From NCBI GenBank assembly GCA_035695065.1, contig DASSEW010000067.1, positions 5,036 to 69,035 of the forward strand: a stretch of 64,000 bases of DNA, given 5' to 3'. This DNA comes from 66-474 sp035695065. Lineage in GTDB: Bacteria; Pseudomonadota; Gammaproteobacteria; Xanthomonadales; Rhodanobacteraceae. Of the stretch, positions 15,853 through 23,707 are shown piece after piece. Numbering within the stretch: position 1 is the stretch's first letter; each line of letters begins with the position of its first letter. Under the pieces are notes generated by a model that saw nothing but the letters and a program-made list of their open reading frames with translations, ran no database searches and had not been told where the DNA came from. Both the position numbers and the translations under genes were made by a program.

Positions 15853-16250
15853 TGCACATCGCAGGTCTGTACGCGGCGCTCGGCGCGTTGCTGATCTTCG
15901 TGCTGGCGCTGCGGGTGATGCAGTTGCGCCACAGGCATCATGTCGGCCTCGGCACGGGCGGCGACGAGAGCCTCGCGCGCGCGATCCGCGCGCACGCCAA
16001 TGCCGTCGAATATCTTCCGATCGCGCTGCTGCTGTTGCTGATCCTGGAGTTGAACCAGATCCGGCCGTGGATCGTGCACGTGTTCGGGATCGTGCTGATC
16101 GTCGGCCGCGTCCTGCACGCTATCGGCCTGTCCACGAATGCCGGTACTTCGTTCGGGCGCTTCGTCGGCACCGGGCTGACGATGCTGGTGATTTTCGCGA
16201 TGGCGGTCCTGCTGCTATGGCAGTTCGCGGTGCTGCACGCGATCGGGTAG
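15849..16250 (+). CDS. MAPEG family membrane protein
   Basis: A 133-aa protein with four transmembrane helices. The first loop carries LRVMQLRHRHHVGLG and RAIRAHANAVEYLPIALL, the signature of MAPEG proteins (microsomal glutathione S-transferase/leukotriene synthase family), which act on glutathione and lipid hydroperoxides or related compounds. With ggt in the same operon a glutathione link is plausible. The TAG stop is the tip of a GTAG repeat. Confidence 0.88.
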   Translation: MMHIAGLYAALGALLIFVLALRVMQLRHRHHVGLGTGGDESLARAIRAHANAVEYLPIALLLLLILELNQIRPWIVHVFGIVLIVGRVLHAIGLSTNAGTSFGRFVGTGLTMLVIFAMAVLLLWQFAVLHAIG

Positions 16251-16339
16251 GGCGGGCAATGCCCGCCGCGGGTTATCCGCAATCAGATGGTCTTCAAAAA
16301 GGACCCGTACGAGGTTGCGGCGGGCGATGCCCGCCCTAC
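16247..16339. repeat. GTAG-tipped REP pair between MAPEG and Nudix genes
   Basis: Two inverted copies, GTAGGGCGGGCAATGCCCGC and GCGGGCGATGCCCGCCCTAC, separated by about 45 bases. The left tip gives the MAPEG TAG stop, the right tip (minus strand) the Nudix TAG stop, so the element is exactly the gap between two convergent genes. Confidence 0.9.
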
Positions 16340-16896
16340 ATCGGCGCGTGTTCCAGGAACCACAACCCCGCGAACAGCTTCGGGTCTATCGAATAACCCT
16401 CTGCCGCCTTGCCGCGCAGCCAATCCCCGGCTCCGTCGCGCGGTACTTCGTGCACGATGATGTTCTCGGTTTCGTCGCCGCCGCCTTCGCCGACGCGCTT
16501 CAGGTCCAGTGCGCGCACGAAGTGCATCATCTCCGTGCTCATGCCGGCCGATGACGGCCCCGAGTGCAGGTGCACGACGCGTTCGCAGGCGTAGCCGGTT
16601 TCCTCGATCAGCTCGCGGCAGGCGGCCTGTTCGAAGTCTTCGTCCGACGCGTGCGCAAGATCACCGACAAGTCCTGCAGGCATCTCGATCGTGTACGCGT
16701 CGATCGCCATCCGGAACTGTTCGACGAACAGCACGCGATCCTGCGGCGTCACCGCCACGATGATCACCGCGCCGCCGCGGGTGTTGCGCTCGACGAATTC
16801 CCAGCGTCCGCGACTCTTCAGCGTCAACCACTTGCCGGCAAAAAGTGTGGTGATTTCGGCATCATGGTCCGGCGGGATGCGCGGGTGCTTGCTCAC
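16336..16896 (-). CDS. Nudix hydrolase, ADP-ribose pyrophosphatase type
   Basis: A 186-aa hydrolase. The Nudix helix is DEDFEQAACRELIEETGY (~residues 83-101), preceded by PAGLVGD, as in the ADP-sugar/ADP-ribose pyrophosphatase branch (RGGAVIIVAVTPQDRVLFVEQFR upstream). The start is GTG with GGAGG seven bases ahead, overlapping the exonuclease stop as GTGA. It ends at the GTAG tip of a repeat. Likely substrate ADP-ribose, from family alone. Confidence 0.88.
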   Translation of the reverse strand: MSKHPRIPPDHDAEITTLFAGKWLTLKSRGRWEFVERNTRGGAVIIVAVTPQDRVLFVEQFRMAIDAYTIEMPAGLVGDLAHASDEDFEQAACRELIEETGYACERVVHLHSGPSSAGMSTEMMHFVRALDLKRVGEGGGDETENIIVHEVPRDGAGDWLRGKAAEGYSIDPKLFAGLWFLEHAPM

Positions 16897-17840
16897 GTGC
16901 TGGCCTCCATGGCGGGTGATTGCGTGCCTGGTACTACGCCGAGCCTGTGGATGCGCGCACGCGTCATCGGTCCGATGCGCAACCGTTCGCACAGGGTGTC
17001 CATTGCGTTCGCATCGGGCGCGCGGACCAGCAGCGCTTCCGGTGCGCGCGGCACCGGCGCGTCCAGCGCGATCGCCGCGAGCTGCCGGCAAAGCAATGCT
17101 TGCTGCGAATGCGCGCGCAGTTTCGCGGTGAGCGACGCCGCGCCGCGGATGCGCAGATACGGCACTTCATCGAGGCGCGCGAGCAGCGCATCGAGACTGC
17201 CGAAATGTTCCAGCAGCGCGGCCGCGGATCGCGGGCCGATGCCGGGCACGCCCGGGATGTTGTCCACGCTGTCGCCGGTGAGCGCCAGGAAATCCACCAC
17301 CTGGTGCGCATGCACGCCCATCTTCGCATGCACGCCGCGCATGCCCCAGCGCACGCCGCGCGCGTAGTCCCATTGTTCGTCGCCGTCCTCCAGCAACTGC
17401 CCGAAATCCTTGTCGGCGGACACGATCACCGCGAGAAAGCCATGCGCGCGCAACGCGGCACGCGCGCTGCCGATCAGGTCGTCGGCTTCATAGGTCGCGT
17501 CCGCAAGAACAGTGAAACCCAACGCATAGGCGAACTCGCGGCAGTATTCGAACTGCCGCTTGAGTTCCGGCGGCGCCGAATCGCGATTGGCCTTGTACGC
17601 CGGATAGATCGTGTTGCGGAAGGAGCTGGTTAGCGAGATGTCGAAGGCGGCGGCCGCGTGCGTGGGCCGCGTGCGCTCGACGAATTCGATCAGGAAACGC
17701 GCGAAGCCGTGCACCGCGTTCACCGGCGCGCCGTCCACGTCCACGAACTGGTCCGGCATCGAGTGCCAGGCGCGGAACACGTACATGCTGGCGTCCAGCA
17801 GGAATACTGTCCGAACCGACGTGGGTGCGGGCGTGCTCAA
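16893..17840 (-). CDS. 5'-3' exonuclease (Pol I N-domain/FEN-like)
   Basis: A 315-aa free-standing structure-specific nuclease. Metal-binding and active-site motifs are present: LLDASMYVFRAWHS at the N-terminus, YPAYKANRDSAPPE, TYEADDLIGS, SADKDFGQLL, and the helix-3-turn-helix LTGDSVDNIPGVPGIGP. It resembles the 5' nuclease domain of DNA polymerase I and could process RNA primers or flaps. The start is TTG, overlapping the nitroreductase stop (TTGA); no better start is visible. Confidence 0.9.
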   Translation of the reverse strand: MSTPAPTSVRTVFLLDASMYVFRAWHSMPDQFVDVDGAPVNAVHGFARFLIEFVERTRPTHAAAAFDISLTSSFRNTIYPAYKANRDSAPPELKRQFEYCREFAYALGFTVLADATYEADDLIGSARAALRAHGFLAVIVSADKDFGQLLEDGDEQWDYARGVRWGMRGVHAKMGVHAHQVVDFLALTGDSVDNIPGVPGIGPRSAAALLEHFGSLDALLARLDEVPYLRIRGAASLTAKLRAHSQQALLCRQLAAIALDAPVPRAPEALLVRAPDANAMDTLCERLRIGPMTRARIHRLGVVPGTQSPAMEAST

Positions 17841-18412
17841 GCTTTCCACGTGGAAACGACTTCGTCCAGGAGCGGGCGCTCGCGTTCGGGGCTCGAGCCC
17901 TGCACCGTGCCGATATGGATGTAGGCGATCAGGCGCTCGTGTTCTTCGAGGCCGAGCAGCGCGGCAGCTTGCTTGTCGTAAGCCGACCAGCCGGTCAGCC
18001 ATTGCGCGCCGAAGCCGAGCGACTGCGCGCCGAGCAAAAGGTTGTACGCCACGCAACCGGCCGAAAGCAGTTGCTCCTGCGCCGGAATCTTCGGGTGCTC
18101 TTCCTCGATGCGGGCGATCACCGCGACCACCACCGGCGCGGCGTTGAAACGCTGGCGATCCTTGTCCAGTTTCGGCGCGGGGGTCTGCGGATCAATGCGC
18201 GCGTGCAGTTGCGCCAGCCGTTCGCCATAGACCGGCTTGTCCGGCCCCTGCAGCACGATCAGCCGCCATGGCGCGAGCTTACCGTGGTCAGGCACGCGGA
18301 TCGCGGCTTCAAAGAGTTGTTTGAGTTGCACCGCATCCGGGCCGGGTTCGCCCAGTTGCATCGCCGGGGTGGAGTGGCGCGCGCGCAGGAAGTCGAGTAC
18401 GTGTTGGTGCAT
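17837..18412 (-). CDS. Nitroreductase family protein (YdjA-like)
   Basis: A 191-aa FMN-dependent oxidoreductase-like protein. It has the N-terminal FMN-contacting RARHSTPAM, VPDHGKLAPWRLIVLQG in place of the usual SxxNxQPW segment, and the C-terminal GFGAQWLTGWSAYD. The PDHGKL variant is seen in the YdjA subgroup. Substrate unknown. It heads a three-gene leftward operon with the exonuclease and Nudix genes, all joined by 4-base overlaps. Confidence 0.87.
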   Translation of the reverse strand: MHQHVLDFLRARHSTPAMQLGEPGPDAVQLKQLFEAAIRVPDHGKLAPWRLIVLQGPDKPVYGERLAQLHARIDPQTPAPKLDKDRQRFNAAPVVVAVIARIEEEHPKIPAQEQLLSAGCVAYNLLLGAQSLGFGAQWLTGWSAYDKQAAALLGLEEHERLIAYIHIGTVQGSSPERERPLLDEVVSTWKA

Positions 18413-18426
18413 CCACCAAGTTTAGC

Positions 18427-18484
18427 GTAGGGCGGGCATTGCCCGCGGTTTCCCCGTCCGCGTGGCGGACGATGTCCGCCCTAC
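18427..18484. repeat. GTAG-tipped REP pair
   Basis: GTAGGGCGGGCATTGCCCGC followed by a short spacer and GGCGGACGATGTCCGCCCTAC-like inverted arm. It lies in the divergent gap between the nitroreductase operon and pntAA. Confidence 0.88.
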
Positions 18485-18527
18485 GGGTTCCGCATACGTT
18501 AGGATGCGGCGGTCGAGGAGAGTGCCC

Positions 18528-19628
18528 ATGCCGATCACGATTGCAGCGTTGCGCGAAACCGCCGCCAACGAGCGGCGCGTGGCGATCACGCCGGAAACCG
18601 CGAAGAAGTACACCGCGCGCGGCTGGCAGGTACTGATCGAACGCGGCGCCGGCGCGCAGGCCGGTTTCCCCGATGCCGCTTACGCCGACGCGCGATGCGT
18701 GGACGCGAACGAAGCGCTCGCGCAGGCGGACATTCTTCTATGCGTGCAGCCGCTGGAACCCGCGCGCGCGGCGGTGATGAAATCCGGCGCGCTGCTGGCC
18801 GGGCAGTTGCGTCCGCATGGCGCGGGCGAGCGCCTGGCCGCCTATGCGCAGCGCGGGCTGACCGCGTTCTCGCTGGAGCTGCTGCCGCGCACCACGCGTG
18901 CACAGGCGATGGACGTGCTGTCTTCGCAGGCAGCGGTCGCGGGTTATCGCGCGATGCTGATCGCGGCCGAAGCTGCGCCGAAGTTCTTCCCGATGCTGAC
19001 CACTGCCGCCGGCACGCTGCGGCCGTCGAAGGTGCTGGTGATCGGCGCCGGCGTGGCGGGCTTGCAGGCGATCGCCACCGCGAAGCGGCTGGGCGCGCAG
19101 GTGGAAGGCTTCGACGTGCGACCGGAGACGCGCGAGCAGATCGAGTCGCTCGGCGCGAAGTTCCTGGACCTCGGCGTCAGCGCCGCGGGGCAGGGCGGTT
19201 ACGCGCGCGAACTCACCGCCGAAGAACGCGCCGCGCAACAGGCGAAACTCGCCGAGCACGTGAAAGGCGTGGACGTGATCGTTTCCACCGCCGCGGTGCC
19301 GGGCCGGCCTGCGCCGAAGATCATCCCGGCCGCGATGGTGGAAGGCATGAAAGCGGGCGCGGTAATCGTGGATCTGGCTGCGGAAAGCGGTGGCAATTGC
19401 GAGCTGACGAAACCCGGCGAAGCGATCGAGCGCAATGGCGTGGCGATCATCGGGCCCCTGAACCTGCCCTCGGGTGCGCCGCTGCATGCATCCGAAATGT
19501 ACGCGCGCAACCTCGCGAATTTCTCCGAGCTGCTGGCGAAGGACAGTGAAGCGAAACCGGACTTCGACGACGAGCTGGTGGCGAAGAGCTGCGTGGTGCG
19601 AAGCGGCGAGGTGACGTTCAAGCCGTAG
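18528..19628 (+). CDS. pntAA: NAD(P) transhydrogenase subunit alpha part 1 (PntAA)
   Basis: A 366-aa NAD(H)-binding subunit (dI) of the proton-translocating transhydrogenase that makes NADPH at the expense of the proton gradient. It begins with the AlaDH/PNT N-domain (ALRETAANERRVAITPE). The NAD-binding fold carries VIGAGVAGLQAIATAKRLGA, with conserved regions FDVRPETREQIESLGA and AAVPGRPAPKII. GAGGAGAG precedes the ATG. It is the split, bacterial three-subunit form, but pntAB and pntB lie 1.7 kb away beyond an opposite-strand operon. Its TAG stop is the tip of a GTAGGAGCGCG repeat. Confidence 0.95.
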   Translation: MPITIAALRETAANERRVAITPETAKKYTARGWQVLIERGAGAQAGFPDAAYADARCVDANEALAQADILLCVQPLEPARAAVMKSGALLAGQLRPHGAGERLAAYAQRGLTAFSLELLPRTTRAQAMDVLSSQAAVAGYRAMLIAAEAAPKFFPMLTTAAGTLRPSKVLVIGAGVAGLQAIATAKRLGAQVEGFDVRPETREQIESLGAKFLDLGVSAAGQGGYARELTAEERAAQQAKLAEHVKGVDVIVSTAAVPGRPAPKIIPAAMVEGMKAGAVIVDLAAESGGNCELTKPGEAIERNGVAIIGPLNLPSGAPLHASEMYARNLANFSELLAKDSEAKPDFDDELVAKSCVVRSGEVTFKP

Positions 19629-19655
19629 GAGCGCGAGGCGCGCCCCTGTCGACCG
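19625..19655. repeat. GTAGGAGCGCG-type repeat at the pntAA stop
   Basis: GTAGGAGCGCGAGGCGCGCC: the TAG at 19626-19628 stops pntAA and the element fills the whole gap to the convergent DUF3106 gene. Confidence 0.7.
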
Positions 19656-20159
19656 TCAATGCCCCGGCCGCTTCGGCCCAGGTTCTCCGCTGCGCAGCCA
19701 CTGCTTGCGCTGTTCCGGAGTGGAGTTGCGCCACTTCTCGCGCAAGGCGCGGCGCTGTTCCGGCGGTAGCGACTGGAAGCGCTGCCACGCCTGTTTCACT
19801 TTCGCGCGTTGTTCGGGCGACATCTGCCGGAACGCGTGCATGTTCTGGCGATACTGCTTGCGCTGTTCCGGCGTCATGTTCGCCCAGCGCTGCAGGCGAT
19901 CATGGATTTCCTGCTGACGCTCGGGTGAAAGATTGGCCCAGCGTTGCGCATTTTCGGCGAGCTTCTGCTGGCGCTGCGGCGGCAGGCGATCCCACTCGTC
20001 GTGCAGCGGCGCAAGCTGCGCCTGCTGCTGCGGTGCGAGCTGGTTCCAACCCAGCGTCATGGGCGCACCGGCCCCCGCCGATTGCGCGGACGCCAATGCA
20101 GGCAGGCCGAACGCCAACATGCAGCCCATCATCAATGCGTGGATACGCGACAACTTCAT
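19656..20159 (-). CDS. DUF3106 domain periplasmic protein
   Basis: A 167-aa protein with a signal peptide (MLAFGLPALASAQS). The mature part consists of degenerate ~20-residue helical repeats built around LPPxxQQxL / MTPEQRKQYRQNM / MSPEQRAKVKQAW / LPPEQRRALREKW. This is the DUF3106 pattern. Such repeats resemble periplasmic stress-sensing helical proteins (CpxP/Spy-like), but the role here is unknown. It is the last gene of a sigma-factor operon, coupled by ATGA to the gene ahead. Confidence 0.88.
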   Translation of the reverse strand: MKLSRIHALMMGCMLAFGLPALASAQSAGAGAPMTLGWNQLAPQQQAQLAPLHDEWDRLPPQRQQKLAENAQRWANLSPERQQEIHDRLQRWANMTPEQRKQYRQNMHAFRQMSPEQRAKVKQAWQRFQSLPPEQRRALREKWRNSTPEQRKQWLRSGEPGPKRPGH

Positions 20160-20560
20160 TGCGGTGCTCCGTCGGCGGACGCGCCTGAATCCGGTTGCTG
20201 CGCCAGCCACTGGTAAAACTCGAGGTTCTGGTAGAGATCCATCTGCTTGCTGTCGGTATCCAGCGGCAGTTCCGCAACATTCGATGCGACTTGCTGGCCT
20301 TGCGCGGGCGTCGGGGCCGAAGCAGGGCGCCACAGGATCACGCCCACGGCCAGCGCACAGGCCGCCATCGCGCCTGCGGCGGGCAGCCACATGCGTTTGT
20401 GCGAAGGCGCTCGCTCCGCGGCCATTGCGTTGCGACGCGCCGCCGCCAGCTGCGCGTGGGTGCGTGCATCCACGCTGGCGCAGGCTTGCGAATGAATCTC
20501 CCGCGCGCGCGTGACCAGTTCGCGATCGCTGGTGTTCGTTTTCTCCGGCGAAGTGTTCAT
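20156..20560 (-). CDS. Single-pass membrane protein, putative anti-sigma (DUF3619-like)
   Basis: A 134-aa protein. An N-terminal cytoplasmic helical part (RELVTRAREIHSQAC, HAQLAAARRNAMAA) precedes one transmembrane helix (~residues 59-79, AAGAMAACALAVGVILW) and a short periplasmic tail ending LYQNLEFYQWLAQQ. The layout matches small membrane proteins next to ECF sigma genes (DUF3619-like); an anti-sigma role is inferred from position only. The start used overlaps the sigma stop (ATGA); an ATG six bases upstream is possible. Confidence 0.72.
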   Translation of the reverse strand: MNTSPEKTNTSDRELVTRAREIHSQACASVDARTHAQLAAARRNAMAAERAPSHKRMWLPAAGAMAACALAVGVILWRPASAPTPAQGQQVASNVAELPLDTDSKQMDLYQNLEFYQWLAQQPDSGASADGAPQ

Positions 20561-21213
20561 CGCCATGCCTCCAGTTGTCCGCGCAACGAATCCATCGCGC
20601 GCGAAAGATGCGTTTTCACGCTGCCCTCCGAGCAGCCCATGGCGCGCGCCGTGTCTGCCACGTCCAGGCCTTCCAGCACGCGCAGCATGAAAGCCTGTTG
20701 CTGGCGCCGCGGCAGCGCGCGAACGGCCTTCGACATCGCCGCGTGCGACTGCCGTGCCGCCAGCGCGCGCGCGGGATCGGGACCCGGATCGGGCGCATCC
20801 CAGGCCGGCAGTTCGTCGCCGTCCTCGTCCTGATGTGCACGGCCGGTCCAGACCAGGATGCGGTTGCGCACGCTGCGGCGGCGCTGCAGGTCGGTGATGC
20901 GCCGGCGCAGGATGCCCCAGAACAGCGGCGGCCATTCCTCGGCGGGCTTCTCGCCGTAGTGGCGTACCAGCCGCAGCATCGCGTCCTGCACTGCGTCCAA
21001 TGCCTCGTCACCGTCGTTCAATGCCATCTCGGCGACGCGCCAGGCGCGGCGCTCGATCGAGGCGAGGAACGCCTCGATGCTGTGCGCAGCTGGCCGTGCC
21101 GCGGGCGTCGCGGGCTCCGCCAGCGCCGGGCCGGCCCAGCTCACCGCGCCGAAACCTTGATCGCGAGCAAGCGCGTCCACTTCATTCAGCGTTCTCTGTG
21201 TACCTGTGCTCAT
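20557..21213 (-). CDS. ECF-type RNA polymerase sigma factor
   Basis: A 218-aa sigma-70 family protein. Region 2 is around FLASIERRAWRVAEMALNDGDEALDAVQDAMLRLV with the PPLFWGILRRRITDLQRRR segment. Region 4 is ALPRRQQQAFMLRVLEGLDVADTARAMGCSEGSVKTHLSRAM. It is long at the N-terminus for an ECF (about 40 extra residues). It probably controls its own operon with the membrane protein and DUF3106 protein. It faces pntAB divergently. Confidence 0.9.
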   Translation of the reverse strand: MSTGTQRTLNEVDALARDQGFGAVSWAGPALAEPATPAARPAAHSIEAFLASIERRAWRVAEMALNDGDEALDAVQDAMLRLVRHYGEKPAEEWPPLFWGILRRRITDLQRRRSVRNRILVWTGRAHQDEDGDELPAWDAPDPGPDPARALAARQSHAAMSKAVRALPRRQQQAFMLRVLEGLDVADTARAMGCSEGSVKTHLSRAMDSLRGQLEAWR

Positions 21214-21301
21214 AACGCGCCGGCCGGCAGGCGGTTGACAATTTGCGGGCCCGGCCGCGGCTTGCCGTATGATGCCCGCAATCACGGCTCGGGGGTGGGC
21301 A

Positions 21302-21607
21302 ATGATCGACGGCTTTGTGGCGTTGTACATCTTCATGCTGGCCGCGTTCACCGGCTACGAGATCATCGCTCGGGTGCCGGTGATCCTGCACACGCCGCTG
21401 ATGTCGGGATCCAACTTCGTGCACGGCATCGTGCTGGTCGGCGCGATGGTCGCACTGGGCCATGCCACGACGACAGCGGAGATCGCCATCGGCGTGGTCG
21501 CGGTGCTGCTCGCCGCCGGCAACGTCGCCGGCGGTTACGTGGTGACCGAACGCATGCTGGAAATGTTCAAGACCAGCAAGTCTCCATCGCAGGGGGAGAA
21601 GAAGTGA
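21302..21607 (+). CDS. pntAB: NAD(P) transhydrogenase subunit alpha part 2 (PntAB)
   Basis: A 101-aa membrane subunit (first part of dII) with three hydrophobic helices and the conserved segment TPLMSGSNFVHGIVLVGAM. An upstream in-frame ATG (21269) is less likely because GGGGTGGG sits just ahead of 21302. Separated from pntAA, it needs its own promoter in the 88-bp divergent gap. There TTGACA (21235-21240) and TATGAT (21268-21273) are visible but 27 bp apart, too far for one promoter. Confidence 0.93.
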   Translation: MIDGFVALYIFMLAAFTGYEIIARVPVILHTPLMSGSNFVHGIVLVGAMVALGHATTTAEIAIGVVAVLLAAGNVAGGYVVTERMLEMFKTSKSPSQGEKK

Positions 21608-23070
21608 TGACACTTCCCGCGTGGATGCCGACCGTCGTTGATGCCGTTTACTTCATCGCCGCCGTCCTTTTCATCTGGGGCCTGAAACGCATGAGCTCGC
21701 CGCGCACGGCGCGGCGCGGCATCGTCTGGGCCGGCATCGGCATGGCCGCGGCGATCCTGGTGACGTTCTTCCTGCCGGGCCTGCACAACCTCGTGCCGAT
21801 GGCGATCGCGATCGTCATTGGCGTGGTGCTGTCGTGGATCGTCGGCCGGCGCGTGGCGATGACCGCGATGCCACAGATGGTGGCGCTGTTCAACGGCATG
21901 GGCGGCGGCGCCGCGGCGGCGATCGGCGCGGTGGAACTGATCCGCTTCAACCGCAGCTTCGGCCCGGACACCTTCCCGATCCAGCCGGAAGCATGGACCG
22001 CGCAAGCGGCGGGGCACCTGAGTTCGGTGGAACTGGCGCTCGCGTTCCTGGGTGTGCTGATCGGCGCGGTGTCGTTCACCGGTTCGCTGATCGCATTCGC
22101 GAAACTGCAAGGCTGGATGGACCGCCGCTTCGTGTTCCCGCTGCAGCGCTTCGTCAATCTCGCGATCTTCGCCGGCGCGATCGCGTGCGGCGCGCTCGCG
22201 CTCATTGCGGGTGCCGAAGGCCATGCGTTCGCGTGGGGGTTGCTGATCGGGTTCATCGTGCTGTCGCTGGTGTTCGGCATCGCGATGACCCTGCCGATCG
22301 GCGGCGCCGACATGCCGGTGGTGATCTCGATGTACAACGCCTTCACCGGCCTTGCCGTGGCGTTCGAAGGCTTCGTGCTGCAGAACGAGGCGATGATCAT
22401 CGCCGGCATGGTGGTGGGCGCGGCCGGCACGCTGCTGACGCAGTTGATGGCCAGGGCGATGAACCGCTCGCTCGCGAATGTCCTGTTCGGCAACTTCGGC
22501 GGGGGCGCGGCAAGCACGCAGGAAATCGCCGGTTCGCAGAAGCCCATCGATGCATCCGATGCGGCGGTGATGATGGCCTATGCCGAGCGCGTGGCGATCG
22601 TGCCCGGTTACGGAATGGCCGTGGCGCAGGCGCAGCACAAGGTGTGGGAGTTCGCCAAACTGCTGCTCGATCGCGGAGTGAAAGTGAAGTTCGCGATCCA
22701 TCCGGTCGCCGGCCGCATGCCGGGCCACATGAACGTGCTGCTGGCCGAAGCCGGCGTTCCGTACGACCTGATCGCCGACATGGACGACATCAATCCGGAG
22801 TTTCCCAACACCGATGTCGCGCTGGTGATCGGCGCCAACGACGTGGTGAATCCGGTCGCGAAAACCGACCCGGGGTCGCCGATCTACGGCATGCCGATCC
22901 TCGATGTCGCTTCGTGCAAGAACGTCATCGTGATCAAGCGCGGTCGCGGCAAGGGTTTCGCCGGGATCGAGAACGCGCTGTTCTACGCCGACAACACTCG
23001 GATGCTGTACGGCGACGGACAGGCCGCCGTGGGCGAGCTCATCGCAGCCCTGAAAACGCTCGACGCGTAG
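21607..23070 (+). CDS. pntB: NAD(P) transhydrogenase subunit beta (PntB)
   Basis: A 487-aa subunit with the rest of the membrane proton channel (about nine helices; conserved NGMGGGAAAAIGA and LPIGGADMPVVISMYNAFTG) and the C-terminal NADP(H)-binding domain dIII (VPGYGMAVAQAQH, HPVAGRMPGHMNVLLAEA, KRGRGKGFAGIENALFY). The start at the ATG gives a TGATG overlap with pntAB; a GTG three bases earlier would give GTGA. The TAG stop is the tip of a GTAG repeat. Confidence 0.96.
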   Translation: MTLPAWMPTVVDAVYFIAAVLFIWGLKRMSSPRTARRGIVWAGIGMAAAILVTFFLPGLHNLVPMAIAIVIGVVLSWIVGRRVAMTAMPQMVALFNGMGGGAAAAIGAVELIRFNRSFGPDTFPIQPEAWTAQAAGHLSSVELALAFLGVLIGAVSFTGSLIAFAKLQGWMDRRFVFPLQRFVNLAIFAGAIACGALALIAGAEGHAFAWGLLIGFIVLSLVFGIAMTLPIGGADMPVVISMYNAFTGLAVAFEGFVLQNEAMIIAGMVVGAAGTLLTQLMARAMNRSLANVLFGNFGGGAASTQEIAGSQKPIDASDAAVMMAYAERVAIVPGYGMAVAQAQHKVWEFAKLLLDRGVKVKFAIHPVAGRMPGHMNVLLAEAGVPYDLIADMDDINPEFPNTDVALVIGANDVVNPVAKTDPGSPIYGMPILDVASCKNVIVIKRGRGKGFAGIENALFYADNTRMLYGDGQAAVGELIAALKTLDA

Positions 23071-23182
23071 GCGGGTTTCAACCCGCCATGCTGTCCGACG
23101 GCGAATCAAGGCCGGTCAAGGCGGGTGTAGGGCGGGTTTTAACCCGCCGGTGCCCTTCGAGGCGGGTCAAGACCCGCCCTAC
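23067..23182. repeat. Triple GTAG-tipped REP cluster
   Basis: GTAGGCGGGTTTCAACCCGCC, a second unit GTAGGGCGGGTTTTAACCCG and an inverted unit ending CGCCCTAC. The outer tips provide the stops of pntB (+) and of the membrane protein gene (-). Confidence 0.88.
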
Positions 23183-23643
23183 GGGCGCGCGTTCCGCGTC
23201 GCCATCCAGCCGGCGATGATCGCTGCCGCCGCGTAGACCAGCACGCTCAGCGGCGAGAGGCCGAGTTCTGCGACTTGCCAGGTCAGCGCTGCGCCGCCCA
23301 GGTGCCAGGCTTCGGAGAAACTGGCGCCTGTGATCGCCGCGACGCGTGCGATCGCGGTGAGGCATTCGGCGTACGCGCCCGCCAGCAGCACCGCGAAGGC
23401 GGCAATTCCGGGCGCGAGTTTGCCTCGCAGGCTGGCGGTGCCACGCAGGATCCAGGTCAGCACGACCGCGCCGGGCAGCATCCACCAGCACGGACGGATG
23501 CCGGTGAACAATGCAAGCAACGCGACCACCGCGCCGAGCGCCAGCGCGCACATCAGCACCGCGAACAGCGACAGCAGCGCGCGCGCGCTGCGCGCGGCGA
23601 GGGAAACGCCAGTTTGATCCGTGGCTCGGCTGTTGTCGTTCAT
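23179..23643 (-). CDS. Hypothetical membrane protein, four to five helices
   Basis: A 154-aa very hydrophobic protein. Likely membrane segments are LLSLFAVLMCALALGAVVALLALF, MLPGAVVLTWILRG, IAAFAVLLAGAYAECL and LSVLVYAAAAIIAGWMA. I recognise no family. The ribosome-binding site is weak. Its stop is formed by the GTAG end of the neighbouring REP cluster, so the natural C-terminus may once have been different. Confidence 0.7.
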   Translation of the reverse strand: MNDNSRATDQTGVSLAARSARALLSLFAVLMCALALGAVVALLALFTGIRPCWWMLPGAVVLTWILRGTASLRGKLAPGIAAFAVLLAGAYAECLTAIARVAAITGASFSEAWHLGGAALTWQVAELGLSPLSVLVYAAAAIIAGWMATRNARP

Positions 23644-23707
23644 CGGGGTCCGGGAATGCAAACGGCGCCGATGATAACTTGTGCGCCGCGCCCGATCCGC
23701 ACGGACA

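Noticed and set aside
21235..21273. TTGACA and TATGAT as one promoter for pntAB
   Set aside because: The spacer is 27 bp, too long for a sigma-70 promoter.
20575..21606. N-terminal extension of pntB by ~340 codons
   Set aside because: The extension runs antisense to the sigma factor gene and through pntAB in another frame; the ATG at 21607 fits the family start.
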